A stretch of 64,000 nt of DNA from Mycobacterium sp. IDR2000157661 (lineage in GTDB: Bacteria > Actinomycetota > Actinomycetes > Mycobacteriales > Mycobacteriaceae): contig NZ_CP081006.1 of assembly GCF_022317005.1 (NCBI RefSeq), positions 2,666,001 through 2,730,000 of the forward strand, given 5' to 3'. Below the pieces are notes generated by a model that saw only the letters and a program-made list of their open reading frames with translations, searched no databases and was not told where the DNA came from. Shown piece after piece: positions 31,110 through 40,949 of this stretch. Position 1 is the stretch's first letter. Every line of letters starts with the position of its first letter. Position numbers and translations under genes: made by a program.

Positions 31110-32036
31110 CTATGGGCGCGCGATGACCGGCCTGGTGCGCACCCTGGTGCCCGCCGTGCCCTTGATGATGTCGGCGATGTCGGTCAGCGCCCCGATCACG
31201 GCCTCGTTGCCGGTGGCGCGCGCGAATCCTGACGCCGCCTCGACCTTGGGACCCATCGACCCCTTCGGAAGCTCCAGTCCGGTCAGTTCCTCGGGGGTCA
31301 CCAGGCCCAATCGGGCCTGCTGCGGTGTGCCCCAACCGGAGTAGACACCGTCGACGTCGGTGGCGATGACCAGCAGGTCGGCGCCGAGTTGCTCGGCCAG
31401 CAGGGCCGACGCGAGGTCCTTGTCGATGACCGCCTCCACACCGTGCAGCACGCGGTTCTCGTCGTACACCACCGGAATGCCGCCACCGCCTGCGCAGATC
31501 ACGATCGTGCCCTGTTCCAGCAGGCTACGGATCGGGCGAATCTCGAAGATTCGCTTCGGCTTCGGGCTCGGCACCACCCGCCGGAACTTGTCGCCGTCCG
31601 GCGCGATCGCCCAGCCGCTGTCACCGGCCATCTTGTCAGCGGTCTCCCGGTCGTATACCGGGCCGATCGGTTTGGTCGGGTGGGCGAACGCCGGGTCGTC
31701 CCGGTCAACCTCGATCATCGTCAGCAGTGTGGCCAGCGATTGCTCGACGGGCACTAGGTTGCCCAGCTCCTGCTCGATGACGTAGCCGATCATCGCCTCG
31801 GTCTGCGCGCCGAGCACATCGAGCGGATACGGGTCGACGTCGTGATAGGCGGCGGCCTGCAAGGCCAGCAGGCCGACCTGGGGACCGTTGCCGTGTGCGA
31901 TGACGATCTCGTTGCCGGGGGCGACGGCTGCGATGCACTCAGCCGCGGAGCGGATGTTGGCCCGCTGGTTGTCGGCGGTCATCGGCTGGCCGCGCTGCAG
32001 CAACGCGTTGCCGCCCAGCGCGATCACGATACGCAC
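31110..32036 (-). CDS. arcC: carbamate kinase
   Basis: Converts carbamoyl phosphate + ADP to ATP + carbamate, the last step of the arginine deiminase pathway. 308 residues with GGNALL at the N-terminus, AHGNGPQVG, the [10 protein letters not shown] loop and [10 protein letters not shown] of the amino-acid-kinase fold. GTG 32036 start. It overlaps the stop of a truncated arcB by 13 bases. No arcA is seen and arcB is deleted, so carbamoyl phosphate must come from elsewhere, or the gene is a survivor of a lost pathway. Confidence 0.9.
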   Translation of the reverse strand: MRIVIALGGNALLQRGQPMTADNQRANIRSAAECIAAVAPGNEIVIAHGNGPQVGLLALQAAAYHDVDPYPLDVLGAQTEAMIGYVIEQELGNLVPVEQSLATLLTMIEVDRDDPAFAHPTKPIGPVYDRETADKMAGDSGWAIAPDGDKFRRVVPSPKPKRIFEIRPIRSLLEQGTIVICAGGGGIPVVYDENRVLHGVEAVIDKDLASALLAEQLGADLLVIATDVDGVYSGWGTPQQARLGLVTPEELTGLELPKGSMGPKVEAASGFARATGNEAVIGALTDIADIIKGTAGTRVRTRPVIARP

Positions 32037-32206
32037 GGCGCCACTGCGAAGATCAATGCGATGTTCTTGCCCTCGAGACTGCGCCGAACATCACCGGAGT
32101 ACTTGGCGCGTTTGAGGTCTCGTGCCAGATCGATCAGGTAGATCAGGTCGCGTTCGCTGTGGTGCACCAGCGACAGCAGGTTGCGGTTACGGATATTGAA
32201 GGGCAT
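32024..32206 (-). pseudogene. arcB: truncated ornithine carbamoyltransferase (N-terminal 50 residues only)
   Basis: From ATG 32206, with a strong AGGAGG nine bases upstream, the frame reads [17 protein letters not shown], then the family-typical [16 protein letters not shown] and [10 protein letters not shown]. Full-length enzymes go on to EKTSTRTR (carbamoyl-phosphate site) and about 270 further residues. Here the frame jumps at ALIF to AVAPCVS and stops inside the arcC start. The body of arcB has been deleted, leaving its ribosome site and N-terminus as a 60-codon ORF coupled to arcC. Confidence 0.8.
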
Positions 32207-32322
32207 CTCGAGGCGCCTCCTTTTTTTCGGTTCTCGTCTGACGCCACGGAAGATCCACGGGCTGTTGTCCCGCACGGGTGATGGCTCGACGGCGAACCGC
32301 TACCGTCCGTCGCCGGTGGAGG

Positions 32323-33471
32323 TCAACCCTCTTTAGTCGTCGCCGTGATGCTGACCACCGGTTCCTTGGACGCGCTCTCCATCTGCCGGTAGAGGTCGAC
32401 GTAGTAGGGCAGGCAGTGGGCCATCGCCTGTTCGGTGGTGAACAGCGGCCGGTAGCCCAGGTCGCGTTCGGCTTTGGCGATGGAGAAGTAGTTGTCCAGG
32501 TAAAGCCGTTCCACGCCAAGCGGTTCGATCATCGGCTTGGGCAGGCCGAGGCGGAAGTGCAGGAACTGCCAGACGGTCATGACGAACCACACGAGCCGGC
32601 CCGGAACCCGGATCTTCGGGTACTTCTGCCCGCACGCCTCCACCACCGGCCGGGAGAACTCGAACATGTTGATCGGTTCGCCGTCGTTGATGAAGTAGGC
32701 CTGCCCGGGTGCGGTCCCACCGGGGACCAGATGCTCGGCGGCCAAGATGAACCCGTGAACCAGGTTGTGCACGTAGGAGTTGTCCAGCTTGACGTTCTTG
32801 CTGCCGACCAGCACCTTGACGTGACCGGCGAGCACGCTCTCGAATACCTTGCGGAACATCGTCTTGTCCCCGCGACCCCAGATGCCACTGGGCCGGATCG
32901 AACAGGTCAGCAGTCCGCTCACCCCGTTCTGCCCCAACACGAACTTCTCCGCCGCCACCTTGGTCTCGGTGTAGAGGTCGTTGAACCGATCGGTGTAGGG
33001 CAGCGTCTCGTCACCGTTCTCGATGCGCTTGCCGCCCATGACGACGCTGTTGGACGCCGTGTAGACGAAGCGCTTCACCCCGGCCGCCTGCGCCGCGCGC
33101 ACCAGACACTCGGTGCCCGCGACGTTGACCGCGAAACTGCGCTCGCGACTCTGCTTGCTCACCGCGCCTCCGCCGGTGAGGTCGATGATCGCCGCGGTGT
33201 GGAAGATGGTGTCGATGCCCGCGACGGCCGCCGCGACGGTCTCGGGGTCGCAGATATCGCCTTCGAGCACTTCGAGCCGCGGATGCGCGGGCAGCGGCGA
33301 GGGCGCCCGGTCGAACGAGCGGACCTGATGGCCGCGTTCGAGCAGTTCGGTCACCAGGTTCGCGCCGACGAAGCCGGAGCCCCCCGTGACAAGCACATGG
33401 CCTAGTTCAGCGCGGACACGAGGAGCATCAGAAGCAGGAGGCAGCGTTGAGTCACCCATGCCGGGCAGCAT
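32323..33471 (-). CDS. 3beta-hydroxysteroid dehydrogenase/isomerase (Rv1106c type)
   Basis: 382 residues, extended SDR: VTGGSGFVGANLV, DIFHTAAI-like TIFHTAAIID, and the Y-xxx-K pair of LYTETKVAAEK. Rv1106c oxidises cholesterol and pregnenolone to the 4-en-3-one, an early sterol-degradation step. ATG 33471; a second ATG (MGDSTL) is at 33459. A perfect KstR-type operator starts four bases upstream, so the gene should be induced by cholesterol. It lies downstream of xseBA on the same strand but has its own control. Confidence 0.9.
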   Translation of the reverse strand: MLPGMGDSTLPPASDAPRVRAELGHVLVTGGSGFVGANLVTELLERGHQVRSFDRAPSPLPAHPRLEVLEGDICDPETVAAAVAGIDTIFHTAAIIDLTGGGAVSKQSRERSFAVNVAGTECLVRAAQAAGVKRFVYTASNSVVMGGKRIENGDETLPYTDRFNDLYTETKVAAEKFVLGQNGVSGLLTCSIRPSGIWGRGDKTMFRKVFESVLAGHVKVLVGSKNVKLDNSYVHNLVHGFILAAEHLVPGGTAPGQAYFINDGEPINMFEFSRPVVEACGQKYPKIRVPGRLVWFVMTVWQFLHFRLGLPKPMIEPLGVERLYLDNYFSIAKAERDLGYRPLFTTEQAMAHCLPYYVDLYRQMESASKEPVVSITATTKEG

Positions 33472-33474
33472 AAC

Positions 33475-33488
33475 TGAAACGTGTTACA
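33475..33488. promoter_or_regulatory. KstR-type operator before 3beta-HSD
   Basis: TGAAACGTGTTACA fits TNNAACNNGTTNNA fully. It is the core of a longer 20-base inverted repeat, AACTGAAACGTGTTACAGTT (33472-33491), ending next to the ATG at 33471. An operator so close to the start would overlap the transcript start. Confidence 0.75.
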
Positions 33489-33521
33489 GTTTCGACCCTC
33501 AGCGAAGAAATTGTTGCCTCG

Positions 33522-33734
33522 TCAATTGTCGCCGGGATCCTTGGCGGCCAGCGCATCCTCGACTCGTTTGCGGGCGCCGGCTAAGTGCTCCTCGCATCGT
33601 TTAGCGAGTTCCTCGCCCCTTTCCCACAACTTCAGCGACGCATCCAGGTCGAGCCCACCCTGTTCGAGCTGTTGAACGACCGCGATCAGTTCGTCGCGCG
33701 CTTCCTCGTAGCCGAGTTGACTAATGGGCTTCAT
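33522..33734 (-). CDS. xseB: exodeoxyribonuclease VII small subunit
   Basis: 70 residues, two-helix protein that packs on the XseA coiled coil: [41 protein letters not shown] is the family pattern (split here: [25 protein letters not shown]). ATG 33734 overlaps the xseA stop by four bases. DNA repair and ssDNA degradation to oligonucleotides. Confidence 0.93.
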   Translation of the reverse strand: MKPISQLGYEEARDELIAVVQQLEQGGLDLDASLKLWERGEELAKRCEEHLAGARKRVEDALAAKDPGDN

Positions 33735-34963
33735 GGTCCTGCCTCTTCCGGTCCCTCGCTGACGGCTGTGAAGGCACCGTCGGCCACCCGCACCCGTAGC
33801 CGTGCCCCCGCCGGGGCGTCGGCGGTCGTCCGGAGCACCCCGCCGGTCGGCATCGTCTGCACCACCGCATAGCCTCGCGCGAGCGTCGCCGCGGGCCCCA
33901 GTGTGGACAGCCGCGCCGACAAGTGCCCGATACGGTCGGTCTCTGCGGCCACCAACCGGGTGACGTCGCGCCGTGCTGCGAGCAGGGCCCGTCCAATCTC
34001 CTCGGACCTCGCGGTGATCGCGGCCAGCGGCTGCGCCAGCACCGGCCTGCTGCGCAGCTGGTCGATGGTGCTTTCCTCGCGGTGCACCCAGTTGCGCAGC
34101 GCGCGCCCGCCGCGCCGGCAGAGGTCGGTGACGAACGCCTGCTCGGCCGCGGCGTCGGGCACTATCCGCTTGGCCGCGTCCGTGGGAGTGGCGGCGCGCA
34201 GGTCGGCGACCAGGTCGCACAATGGGTTGTCGGGCTCGTGGCCGATCGCGCTGACCACCGGAGTGGCGCACCTGGCGATCTCCCGGCACAGCGTCTCGTC
34301 GGAGAACGGCAACAGATCCTCGACACTGCCGCCGCCACGGGCGATCACGATGACGTCGACCTCGGGATCGGCGTCCAGTTCGCGCAACGCCGCCACCACC
34401 TGCGCGACGGTGTTGACTCCCTGCACCGCCGTGTTGCGGACCGCGAAATGCACTGCGGGCCAACGATCACGGGCCACCGTCACCACATCGTGTTCGGCGT
34501 GGCTGGCGCGACCGGTGATCAGGCCGATGCAGCCGGGCAGGAAGGGCAGCGGCCGTTTGAGCCGCGGATCGAAGAGCCCCTCGGCGTCGAGCAGGCGGCG
34601 CAACCGCTCGATGCGGGCCAGCAGCTCGCCGAGCCCGACCGCCCGGATCTCGTAGATCCGCAGGCTGAACGAGCCGTTGCGGGTGTAGAACTGCGGCTTC
34701 CCGTGCATGAGCACCTGGGTGCCCTCGGTCAACGGCACGGGCGCGTTGGCGACGAGGTCACGCGGACAACTCACCGACAGCGACATGTCGGCGGCGGGAT
34801 CGCGCAGCACCATCCACGCGGTCGACTGCCGCAGCTTGAGCTCGGTCAGCTGACCCTCGACCCACACCGTGCCGAGCCGGTCGATGTACTTGGCGACGCG
34901 GGTGGCGACGGCCCGCACGGGCCACGGGTTGTCCGGGGACTTGCCCGGCTCGGCATCAGTCAT
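33731..34963 (-). CDS. xseA: exodeoxyribonuclease VII large subunit
   Basis: 410 residues. N-terminal OB-fold domain ([29 protein letters not shown]), catalytic core with [41 protein letters not shown] and [27 protein letters not shown] (split motifs), and a C-terminal coiled coil for XseB. ATG 34963. The arrangement xseA-xseB with a 4-base overlap matches Rv1108c-Rv1107c. Confidence 0.94.
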   Translation of the reverse strand: MTDAEPGKSPDNPWPVRAVATRVAKYIDRLGTVWVEGQLTELKLRQSTAWMVLRDPAADMSLSVSCPRDLVANAPVPLTEGTQVLMHGKPQFYTRNGSFSLRIYEIRAVGLGELLARIERLRRLLDAEGLFDPRLKRPLPFLPGCIGLITGRASHAEHDVVTVARDRWPAVHFAVRNTAVQGVNTVAQVVAALRELDADPEVDVIVIARGGGSVEDLLPFSDETLCREIARCATPVVSAIGHEPDNPLCDLVADLRAATPTDAAKRIVPDAAAEQAFVTDLCRRGGRALRNWVHREESTIDQLRSRPVLAQPLAAITARSEEIGRALLAARRDVTRLVAAETDRIGHLSARLSTLGPAATLARGYAVVQTMPTGGVLRTTADAPAGARLRVRVADGAFTAVSEGPEEAGP

Positions 34964-34998
34964 CGTCGCGGGCCGCGGGGGTGGTCACGCCGAAGCGG

Positions 34999-35562
34999 TC
35001 ACTTCGCCGACGCGCGGGTGATTCTGTTGGCGAGCAGCGTCTGGAACGGCGCACGCTTCTTGTTGGCCTCCTCGTAGGCCAGCAGCGCCTCCAGGTCGTC
35101 GACCCGCAAAGTGTTCAGCCGTGCCCGCAGTTGAGCCAGGGTCAGCGACTCGTAGTCCAGTTCGGTGACGATCTCGGGCGTCTCGCCCGTCGGTGCCGCC
35201 GACTCGCCCCCGCGAGGCTCGGTCGGCGTCTCCGGCTCTCCGTCGCTGAACAGGGCGAACCGGCCTTCGGTGAGGCGTTCGCCGTCGACGATGGACGTCA
35301 CGGAGGCGCCCTCGTCGGTGTCCTCGTCGAAGGTCGCCCACTCCGGCTGTTCATCCTTGGGCGGGAACATCGCTTCCAGCGTCTCGTCGCCCTTGATCAC
35401 CAGGTCGGCGACGTCCTGTTGCATCTTCATCACCAGATGCGCGACCTGGCTGACGACGGTCATCGGGTACATCAGGATGGTCTGCGGCAGCTTGCGGGTC
35501 TCCTCGATGGCGGTCACCGCCGCGCCGACCAGCAGACGGATCCCATATGGTGCGGTAGCCAT
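34999..35562 (-). CDS. lipid droplet-associated protein (Rv1109c type)
   Basis: 187 residues. The first 60 residues are an amphipathic, hydrophobic part ([40 protein letters not shown]) suited to lie on a lipid surface. The middle is acidic and disordered. The C-terminal 50 residues ([30 protein letters not shown]) form a helical SAP-like unit ending in a basic tail. Homologues are annotated as lipid-droplet-associated in mycobacteria. ATG 35562, divergent from ispH. Confidence 0.78.
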   Translation of the reverse strand: MATAPYGIRLLVGAAVTAIEETRKLPQTILMYPMTVVSQVAHLVMKMQQDVADLVIKGDETLEAMFPPKDEQPEWATFDEDTDEGASVTSIVDGERLTEGRFALFSDGEPETPTEPRGGESAAPTGETPEIVTELDYESLTLAQLRARLNTLRVDDLEALLAYEEANKKRAPFQTLLANRITRASAK

Positions 35563-35636
35563 GCCCCCAGCCTACGGGCGGGCTCTCCGCTGGTCCGGCA
35601 GGGCCGGGGAACGGCATTGTGCGTACCCTGGGAGTC

Positions 35637-36650
35637 ATGCCGCCGACTATCAACATGGGGATCCCGGGTGCCTCCAGCTCGGTCGCTGGTGGCAGCCCGA
35701 ACACCGCCGTCGGCAAACGGGTACTGCTGGCCGAGCCCCGCGGGTACTGCGCCGGGGTGGATCGCGCCGTCGAGACCGTGGAGCGCGCGCTGGACAAGCA
35801 CGGCGCCCCCGTCTACGTCCGCCACGAGATCGTGCACAACCGCCACGTCGTCGAGACGCTGGCCAAGGCGGGCGCCATCTTCGTCGACGAGACCGACCAG
35901 GTGCCCGAGGGCGCGATCGTGGTGTTCTCCGCGCACGGGGTGGCGCCGACTGTGCATGCCAACGCCAGGGAACGCGAGCTGCAGGTCATCGACGCCACCT
36001 GCCCGCTGGTGACCAAGGTGCACAACGAGGCCAAGCGGTTCGCCCGCGACGACTACGACATCCTGTTGATCGGGCACGAGGGCCACGAGGAGGTCGTCGG
36101 CACCGCGGGCGAAGCTCCCGAGCATGTGCAGCTCGTCGACGGTCCGGACGCGGTCGACGGCGTGACGGTGCGCGACGAGAACAAGGTCATCTGGCTGTCG
36201 CAGACCACGCTGAGCGTCGACGAGACGATGGAGACCGTGCGCCGGTTGCGCGAGCGGTTCCCGACGCTGCAGGACCCGCCCAGCGACGACATCTGCTACG
36301 CCACCCAGAACCGCCAGGTCGCGGTCAAGGCGATGGCGCCGGAGTGTGAACTCGTCATCGTCGTCGGGTCACGGAACTCGTCGAACTCGGTTCGGCTGGT
36401 CGAGGTGGCGCTGGGTGCAGGCTCCGACGCCGCCTATCTGGTCGACTACGCCGACGACATCGACCCGGCCTGGCTGGACGGTGTCACGACCATCGGCGTC
36501 ACCTCCGGAGCGTCGGTACCGGAAGTGCTGGTGCGCGGGGTTCTCGAGCGGCTCGCCGAGTACGGCTACGACACCGTGCAGCCGGTGACAACGGCCAACG
36601 AGACGCTGGTCTTCGCGTTACCGCGGGAGATCCGACCCGCTCGTACGTAG
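35637..36650 (+). CDS. ispH: 4-hydroxy-3-methylbut-2-enyl diphosphate reductase (IspH/LytB)
   Basis: Last enzyme of the MEP isoprenoid pathway; a [4Fe-4S] protein making IPP and DMAPP. Cluster cysteines C38 (PRGYCAGV), C122 (DATCPLV) and C220 ([12 protein letters not shown]); catalytic glutamate in [10 protein letters not shown]; substrate-binding GSRNSSNS. 337 residues from ATG 35637, matching LytB2 (Rv1110). A TACCCT -10 box at 35624-35629 is seven bases upstream, so the mRNA may be leaderless; GTG 35619 is the alternative start. Confidence 0.95.
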   Translation: MPPTINMGIPGASSSVAGGSPNTAVGKRVLLAEPRGYCAGVDRAVETVERALDKHGAPVYVRHEIVHNRHVVETLAKAGAIFVDETDQVPEGAIVVFSAHGVAPTVHANARERELQVIDATCPLVTKVHNEAKRFARDDYDILLIGHEGHEEVVGTAGEAPEHVQLVDGPDAVDGVTVRDENKVIWLSQTTLSVDETMETVRRLRERFPTLQDPPSDDICYATQNRQVAVKAMAPECELVIVVGSRNSSNSVRLVEVALGAGSDAAYLVDYADDIDPAWLDGVTTIGVTSGASVPEVLVRGVLERLAEYGYDTVQPVTTANETLVFALPREIRPART

Positions 36651-36672
36651 TGCGGGGCGTCGCCGCGCTGCG

Positions 36673-37737
36673 CTAGATGTCGTACTCCCAGCTGTCTGCG
36701 TTGCGTTGGCGCGGGGTGCGGCGCCGGGTGCGGTACTCCGCGCGGTCGTCGCGGTCCTCGCCGCGGTAACGCACCCGCGAGATCGGGTGATGGGTGCCGG
36801 CCCCGTTGCCGTTGCGGGCGTGGGGTTCTCGCGGCGGGATGTCGTAGTCGCCGAAGCGGCGCCGACGCTCGGGGCGGTCGTAGCCGGCGCGTCGCTCCGA
36901 TGGTGGCTGGCCCGACTGCCGCGGCGGGCGGTGCCTGCGGCGCGGTTCGCGGGTCTCGCGCCGTTGTCGCGGTTCGGCCGACGGCGGCGGCTCCTGCCTG
37001 CTACTGCGGGGCCGGCGCGGGCGCTCGACGACGGGCTCGACGATCTCGGGCTCCGGCGGACGAACATGGCGTGACCGCGACGGGGCGCTGCGGCGCGCCG
37101 GACGTTCGCGGCGACTCGATGTCGAACCGGCGGCCCGGGTGGGGCGGTCGCCGGCGGCCCGCCGACGCCGCGGCGGCTCGACGACCTCGTCGTCCTCCTC
37201 ACCGGTCTCGCGACCGAACAGCGCCGACATCTTGGCGGTCAACGCCGTCGCCACGCTCGTCCTGGGCTCGTCTTCATCGGTCGACCGGGGCGCACCGCGG
37301 TGCGCGGACGCCCCGCGGTACCAGCGCAGCATTCCGATCACGAGCACGAAGGCCGAGGTGAAGAACATCAGCGGGAAACGCTCGATCAGCGGATAGCCAC
37401 AGTTGATCAGCACATCCTTGAGGCCGTCGATCTGGCTACTGGTGAACAGGAAGTAGGCGCCGGGCACGCTGACGAACAGGATCAGCGGCGGCTGGATGAC
37501 GGCGGTGAACAACGCCGCCTGGCGCACGGCCAGCACCGCGCCGATGCAGCCGATGGCGTAGCAGGCGCCGAACACCGTGCTGAGTTCTTTGCTGCCGGAC
37601 CCCGCGTCGAACGCGAAGCCGATAGCCGTTGCGGTGATGGTGATGAGCACAGCACCCCACCACGGGACACCCGGGAAGTCGGGATGCGCGGATCGGTGGT
37701 CGGCGGCCACCGCCGACCGTGCGCGCTGTGCTGACAC
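36673..37737 (-). CDS. DUF6542 membrane protein with long basic tail
   Basis: 354 residues from GTG 37737, Rv1111c type. Four membrane helices lie in the first 150 residues (VPWWGAVLITITATAIGF, ELSTVFGACYAIGCIGAVLAV, LILFVSVPGAYFLF, LMFFTSAFVLVIGML). The remaining 200 residues are disordered and strongly Arg/Pro/Glu-rich ([28 protein letters not shown]), like an RNA- or wall-linked cytoplasmic tail. Function unknown. Divergent from ychF. Confidence 0.8.
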   Translation of the reverse strand: MSAQRARSAVAADHRSAHPDFPGVPWWGAVLITITATAIGFAFDAGSGSKELSTVFGACYAIGCIGAVLAVRQAALFTAVIQPPLILFVSVPGAYFLFTSSQIDGLKDVLINCGYPLIERFPLMFFTSAFVLVIGMLRWYRGASAHRGAPRSTDEDEPRTSVATALTAKMSALFGRETGEEDDEVVEPPRRRRAAGDRPTRAAGSTSSRRERPARRSAPSRSRHVRPPEPEIVEPVVERPRRPRSSRQEPPPSAEPRQRRETREPRRRHRPPRQSGQPPSERRAGYDRPERRRRFGDYDIPPREPHARNGNGAGTHHPISRVRYRGEDRDDRAEYRTRRRTPRQRNADSWEYDI

Positions 37738-37806
37738 AGGTAGACCGTACCGGCTCCCGCTGCAAAGGACCGTCAGCGCGGTGCTGGCGTGCCTGTCACA
37801 GTCTCC

Positions 37807-37812
37807 TAGACT
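37807..37812 (+). promoter_or_regulatory. -10 box of ychF
   Basis: TAGACT fits TANNNT and ends nine bases before the ychF GTG at 37822; a nearly leaderless transcript is likely. Confidence 0.4.
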
Positions 37813-37821
37813 ACGGACCCT

Positions 37822-38895
37822 GTGAGCTTGAACCTTGGGATCGTCGGACTGCCGAACGTCGGGAAATCGACGCTCTTCAATGCGCTGACGCGCAACGACG
37901 TGTTGGCGGCGAACTACCCGTTCGCGACGATCGAGCCCAACGAGGGGGTGGTGCCGCTGCCCGACCCGCGACTGGCCGAGCTCGCCAGGCTGTTCGGATC
38001 GGAGAAGATCGTGCATGCGCCGGTCACCTTCGTCGACATCGCCGGAATCGTCAAGGGCGCCTCCGAGGGTGCCGGCCTCGGCAACAAGTTCCTTGCCAAC
38101 ATCCGCGAGAGTGACGCGATTTGCCAGGTGGTACGCGTGTTCAGCGACGACGACGTCGCGCACGTCGACGGCCGGATCGATCCGAAGTCCGACATCGAGG
38201 TGATCGAGACCGAATTGATCCTGGCCGACCTGCAGACCCTGGAGAAGGCCTTGCCGCGGCTGGAGAAGGAGGCGCGCACGCACAAGGACCGCAGGCCGGC
38301 CCACGACGCCGCGGCCGCGGCACAGGAGATCCTCAACGGCGGCACCACGCTGTTCGCCGCGGGCGTCGACACCGCGCCGCTGCGCGAACTGAACCTCCTG
38401 ACGGTCAAACCGTTCCTGTACGTCTTCAACGCCGACGAGGCGGTGCTCACCGACGAGGCGCGCAAGACGGAGTTGCGGGAACTGGTGGCGCCCGCGGATG
38501 CGGTGTTCCTCGACGCGAAGATCGAAGCCGAACTGCAGGAGCTCGACGACGAGTCCGCGGCCGAGCTGCTGGAGTCGATCGGTCAAACCGAGCGCGGCCT
38601 GGATGCGTTGGCCAGCGCGGGTTTTCACACGCTCAAGCTGCAGACGTTCCTCACCGCGGGCCCGAAGGAGGCTCGCGCCTGGACCATTCACCGCGGCGAT
38701 ACGGCGCCCAAAGCGGCCGGCGTCATCCACACCGACTTCGAGAAGGGCTTCATCAAGGCCGAGATCGTCTCGTTCGACGACCTCGTCGCCGCCGGCTCGA
38801 TGGCCGCTGCGAAGGCCGCGGGCAAGGTGCGCATGGAGGGCAAGGACTACGTCATGGCCGACGGAGACGTGGTGGAGTTCCGGTTCAACGTCTGA
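37822..38895 (+). CDS. ychF: redox-regulated ATPase YchF (OLA1 family GTPase-like)
   Basis: 357 residues, an Obg-related P-loop protein that prefers ATP, binds ribosomes and responds to oxidative stress. P-loop GLPNVGKST at 9-17; G3 FVDIAGIVKGASEGAGLG; the G4 position is NADEA rather than NKxD, as in ATP-binding YchF; a coiled-coil arm follows; the C-terminal TGS domain ends YVMADGDVVEFRFNV. GTG start. Matches Rv1112. Confidence 0.94.
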   Translation: MSLNLGIVGLPNVGKSTLFNALTRNDVLAANYPFATIEPNEGVVPLPDPRLAELARLFGSEKIVHAPVTFVDIAGIVKGASEGAGLGNKFLANIRESDAICQVVRVFSDDDVAHVDGRIDPKSDIEVIETELILADLQTLEKALPRLEKEARTHKDRRPAHDAAAAAQEILNGGTTLFAAGVDTAPLRELNLLTVKPFLYVFNADEAVLTDEARKTELRELVAPADAVFLDAKIEAELQELDDESAAELLESIGQTERGLDALASAGFHTLKLQTFLTAGPKEARAWTIHRGDTAPKAAGVIHTDFEKGFIKAEIVSFDDLVAAGSMAAAKAAGKVRMEGKDYVMADGDVVEFRFNV

Positions 38896-38980
38896 TCGCT
38901 CGTTGACACTGCGGCTATGGCGATGTGCTCTCGCACTATTGCGCCGCCACCTCAGAGTCAACGGCTGGACGGCACGCTAG

Positions 38981-39562
38981 TCGACTGCTCAGCAGCGCCA
39001 CCGCAACGAAGACCACTACGTCAACAGCGTCCTCCACGAACACGGCGAGCATGTGCTCACGAGCGATGACCACGGTTCCCGGTATGTGTTCGTGGCGGTG
39101 CGCATCCTGGTGAACCCGGATGACCCCGGCGATGTGGAAGCTGTGTCCGGGCTTCAGGATTCGCTTTCGATCACCGCCGGCCCCCAAGAGACGTTCGTCA
39201 TGCCGGACTACGACGTCGAGAGCCTCGACGCCACCCGCGGCGCGTTGCTCGAACTCGCCCGCGGGCTCGACATGTTCGACCACACCTTCGGAACGCGCGA
39301 CGAGGTCGATCCGAATGTACCGCCGGGCGACTATGAGCTGGTGTTCACCGAGGTTCCGGTCGACGCGTGCGTGACGGGTCAACCCGACGACGACGGCTCG
39401 GTCACCGTCCGTTTCATGGGCGCCACCGAGGGTGAGACACCACCGAACGCCATTGTGACTCCGAGCGGTTGGAACTACCTCATCCGGCTCTACCGCCCCC
39501 GCCCCGAATTTCTCGACGGCCGGTGGACCCCCCCTGTGCTGACCCCGGTGGCTGCTTCCTAG
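38981..39562 (+). pseudogene. decayed DUF1254/DUF1214 family gene
   Basis: Similarity to DUF1254/DUF1214 proteins starts just after an in-frame TAG at 38978-38980 with NEDHYVNSVLHEHGEHVLT, and continues through SRYVFVAVRILVNPDDPGDV, LQDSL, FGTRDEVDP, then EVPVDAC and the typical end PSGWNYLIRLYRPRPEFLDG. The N-terminal domain is gone, there is no start codon before GTG 39053, and about 25 residues are missing after DEVDP and again after VPVDA. A shortened protein from 39053 (169 codons) remains open and could still be made, but it lacks conserved parts. Confidence 0.65.
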
Positions 39563-39579
39563 CGCGCCTCCGTGCGCGC
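39562..39579. terminator. bidirectional GC hairpin
   Basis: GCGCGC (39562-39567), loop CTCCGT, GCGCGC (39574-39579): a perfect 6-base stem filling the gap between the convergent DUF1254 relic and the persulfide dioxygenase gene. Confidence 0.45.
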
Positions 39580-39580
39580 A

Positions 39581-40924
39581 CTATGCAAGCTTCAATTCCT
39601 TTGCGGTGGCGAAGGAGTCGTCGAGCAGAACGACGTCGCGGTGCTCGCGGTCGAGCATCGACGCGGCGATCGACGCCCGGTAGCCCGATCCGCAGTGCAC
39701 CCATACCTGTCCCGGCGGCACCTCTTCCATGCGGTCGGCGAGTTCGTGCAACGGGATGTTGACCGCTCGCGGGATGTGGCTGTCGTCGTACTCACCCTCT
39801 TGGCGGACGTCGAGCACCACGAGACCGTCGTCTTCCAGGACACCGGCCAGCGCCTTGAAATCGGCGACCCGGTAGGAGCGCAGCGGCACACCGTCACTCA
39901 GGTCTGACACGTCGCCGACGGCGGACCCGGTCACGTTGTCGACCCCGATGCGGACTAGTTCGCGTCGGGCGTCGAGGATCTGCGCCTTGTCATCACCGAT
40001 CAGCGTCAGCGGGGCGCCCCAGCGGTACAGCCAGCCGAGGTAGTTCACGAACGAGTCCGACAGCTCGAAGGCCAGTGTGCCGTCGAGGTGACCGGCGGCG
40101 AAGGCGGTGCGGTTGCGCAGGTCGACGACCCACTCGCCGGCCTCGATGCGGCGACGCAGTTCGTCGGGGTCGACCGGTTCGGGCGCGGAGAGGTCGACCG
40201 GCGGCGGCCCCTGCTTGTTGATGACACCCATGTGGGCGTAGTAAGCCGGAAACGCCGAGAGCCCGGCGATGAGTTCGTCGACGTAGGCCTGCTCGTCCTG
40301 GGTCAGCGCCGGATTGCTGCGGCGTTGATCGGCGATGGTCGAGGAGTCGCCGCTGCTCGGGGTGGCCGAGCAGAAGCTGCCGAACCCGTGGGTGGGGTAG
40401 ACCTGCGTGTCGTCGGGTAGTTCGTCGGCGAGGCGGTGAACCGAATGGAACTGCGCGTGCGTGAGCTCTTCGGTGTGTTCCTCGCCGAGCAGGTCGGTGC
40501 GCCCGGTCGTGCCGTGCAGCATCGATCCGCCGGTGAACACTCCGAGCGTGTGGTCGTCGCGGTCGCGGAGAACGTAGCTGATGTGGTGGTGGGTGTGGCC
40601 GGGCGTGTGCACCGCGTGCAGCCGGATCGGTCCGGCGTCGACGACGTCGCCTTCGGCGACCCCACGCCGTGAATAGTCGACGTCGTCTCCGGCGGGGACC
40701 ACGTACTCGGCCCCGGTGACGCGGGCGAGTTCGAGTCCGCCCGTCACGTAGTCGTTGTGCAGGTGCGTCTCGAGGACGTGCGTGATCCGCACCCCTAGTT
40801 CGTCGGCGAGTTCGAGGACCCTGTCGATGTCGCGCTGCGGGTCGATGACCACCGCGACGTCGCCCTCGCTGGCGACGTAGCTGCGGTCGCCGAGGCCGGA
40901 GGTCTCGATGATGGACACTTTCAT
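39581..40924 (-). CDS. persulfide dioxygenase-rhodanese fusion (CstB-like)
   Basis: 447 residues. The N-terminal metallo-beta-lactamase domain has metal site ETHLHNDY (H54, H56, D58, with Y in place of the last His), HTPGHTHHH and FTGGSML. Two rhodanese domains follow: the first (from about 270) lacks the active cysteine (LTLIGDDKAQ in its place), the second has C411 in VWVHCGSGYRAS. Such fusions oxidise glutathione/coenzyme or protein persulfides and pass the sulfur on to make sulfite or thiosulfate. ATG 40924 with GGGAG upstream. It follows the TauE gene by 25 bases, on one transcript. Confidence 0.88.
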   Translation of the reverse strand: MKVSIIETSGLGDRSYVASEGDVAVVIDPQRDIDRVLELADELGVRITHVLETHLHNDYVTGGLELARVTGAEYVVPAGDDVDYSRRGVAEGDVVDAGPIRLHAVHTPGHTHHHISYVLRDRDDHTLGVFTGGSMLHGTTGRTDLLGEEHTEELTHAQFHSVHRLADELPDDTQVYPTHGFGSFCSATPSSGDSSTIADQRRSNPALTQDEQAYVDELIAGLSAFPAYYAHMGVINKQGPPPVDLSAPEPVDPDELRRRIEAGEWVVDLRNRTAFAAGHLDGTLAFELSDSFVNYLGWLYRWGAPLTLIGDDKAQILDARRELVRIGVDNVTGSAVGDVSDLSDGVPLRSYRVADFKALAGVLEDDGLVVLDVRQEGEYDDSHIPRAVNIPLHELADRMEEVPPGQVWVHCGSGYRASIAASMLDREHRDVVLLDDSFATAKELKLA

Positions 40925-40949
40925 GATTTCTCCCTTCGAGTGAGGTCGG

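Noticed and set aside
33472..33521. Terminator between xseB and 3beta-HSD
   Set aside because: The 20-base palindrome there matches the KstR consensus exactly, so operator is the better reading.
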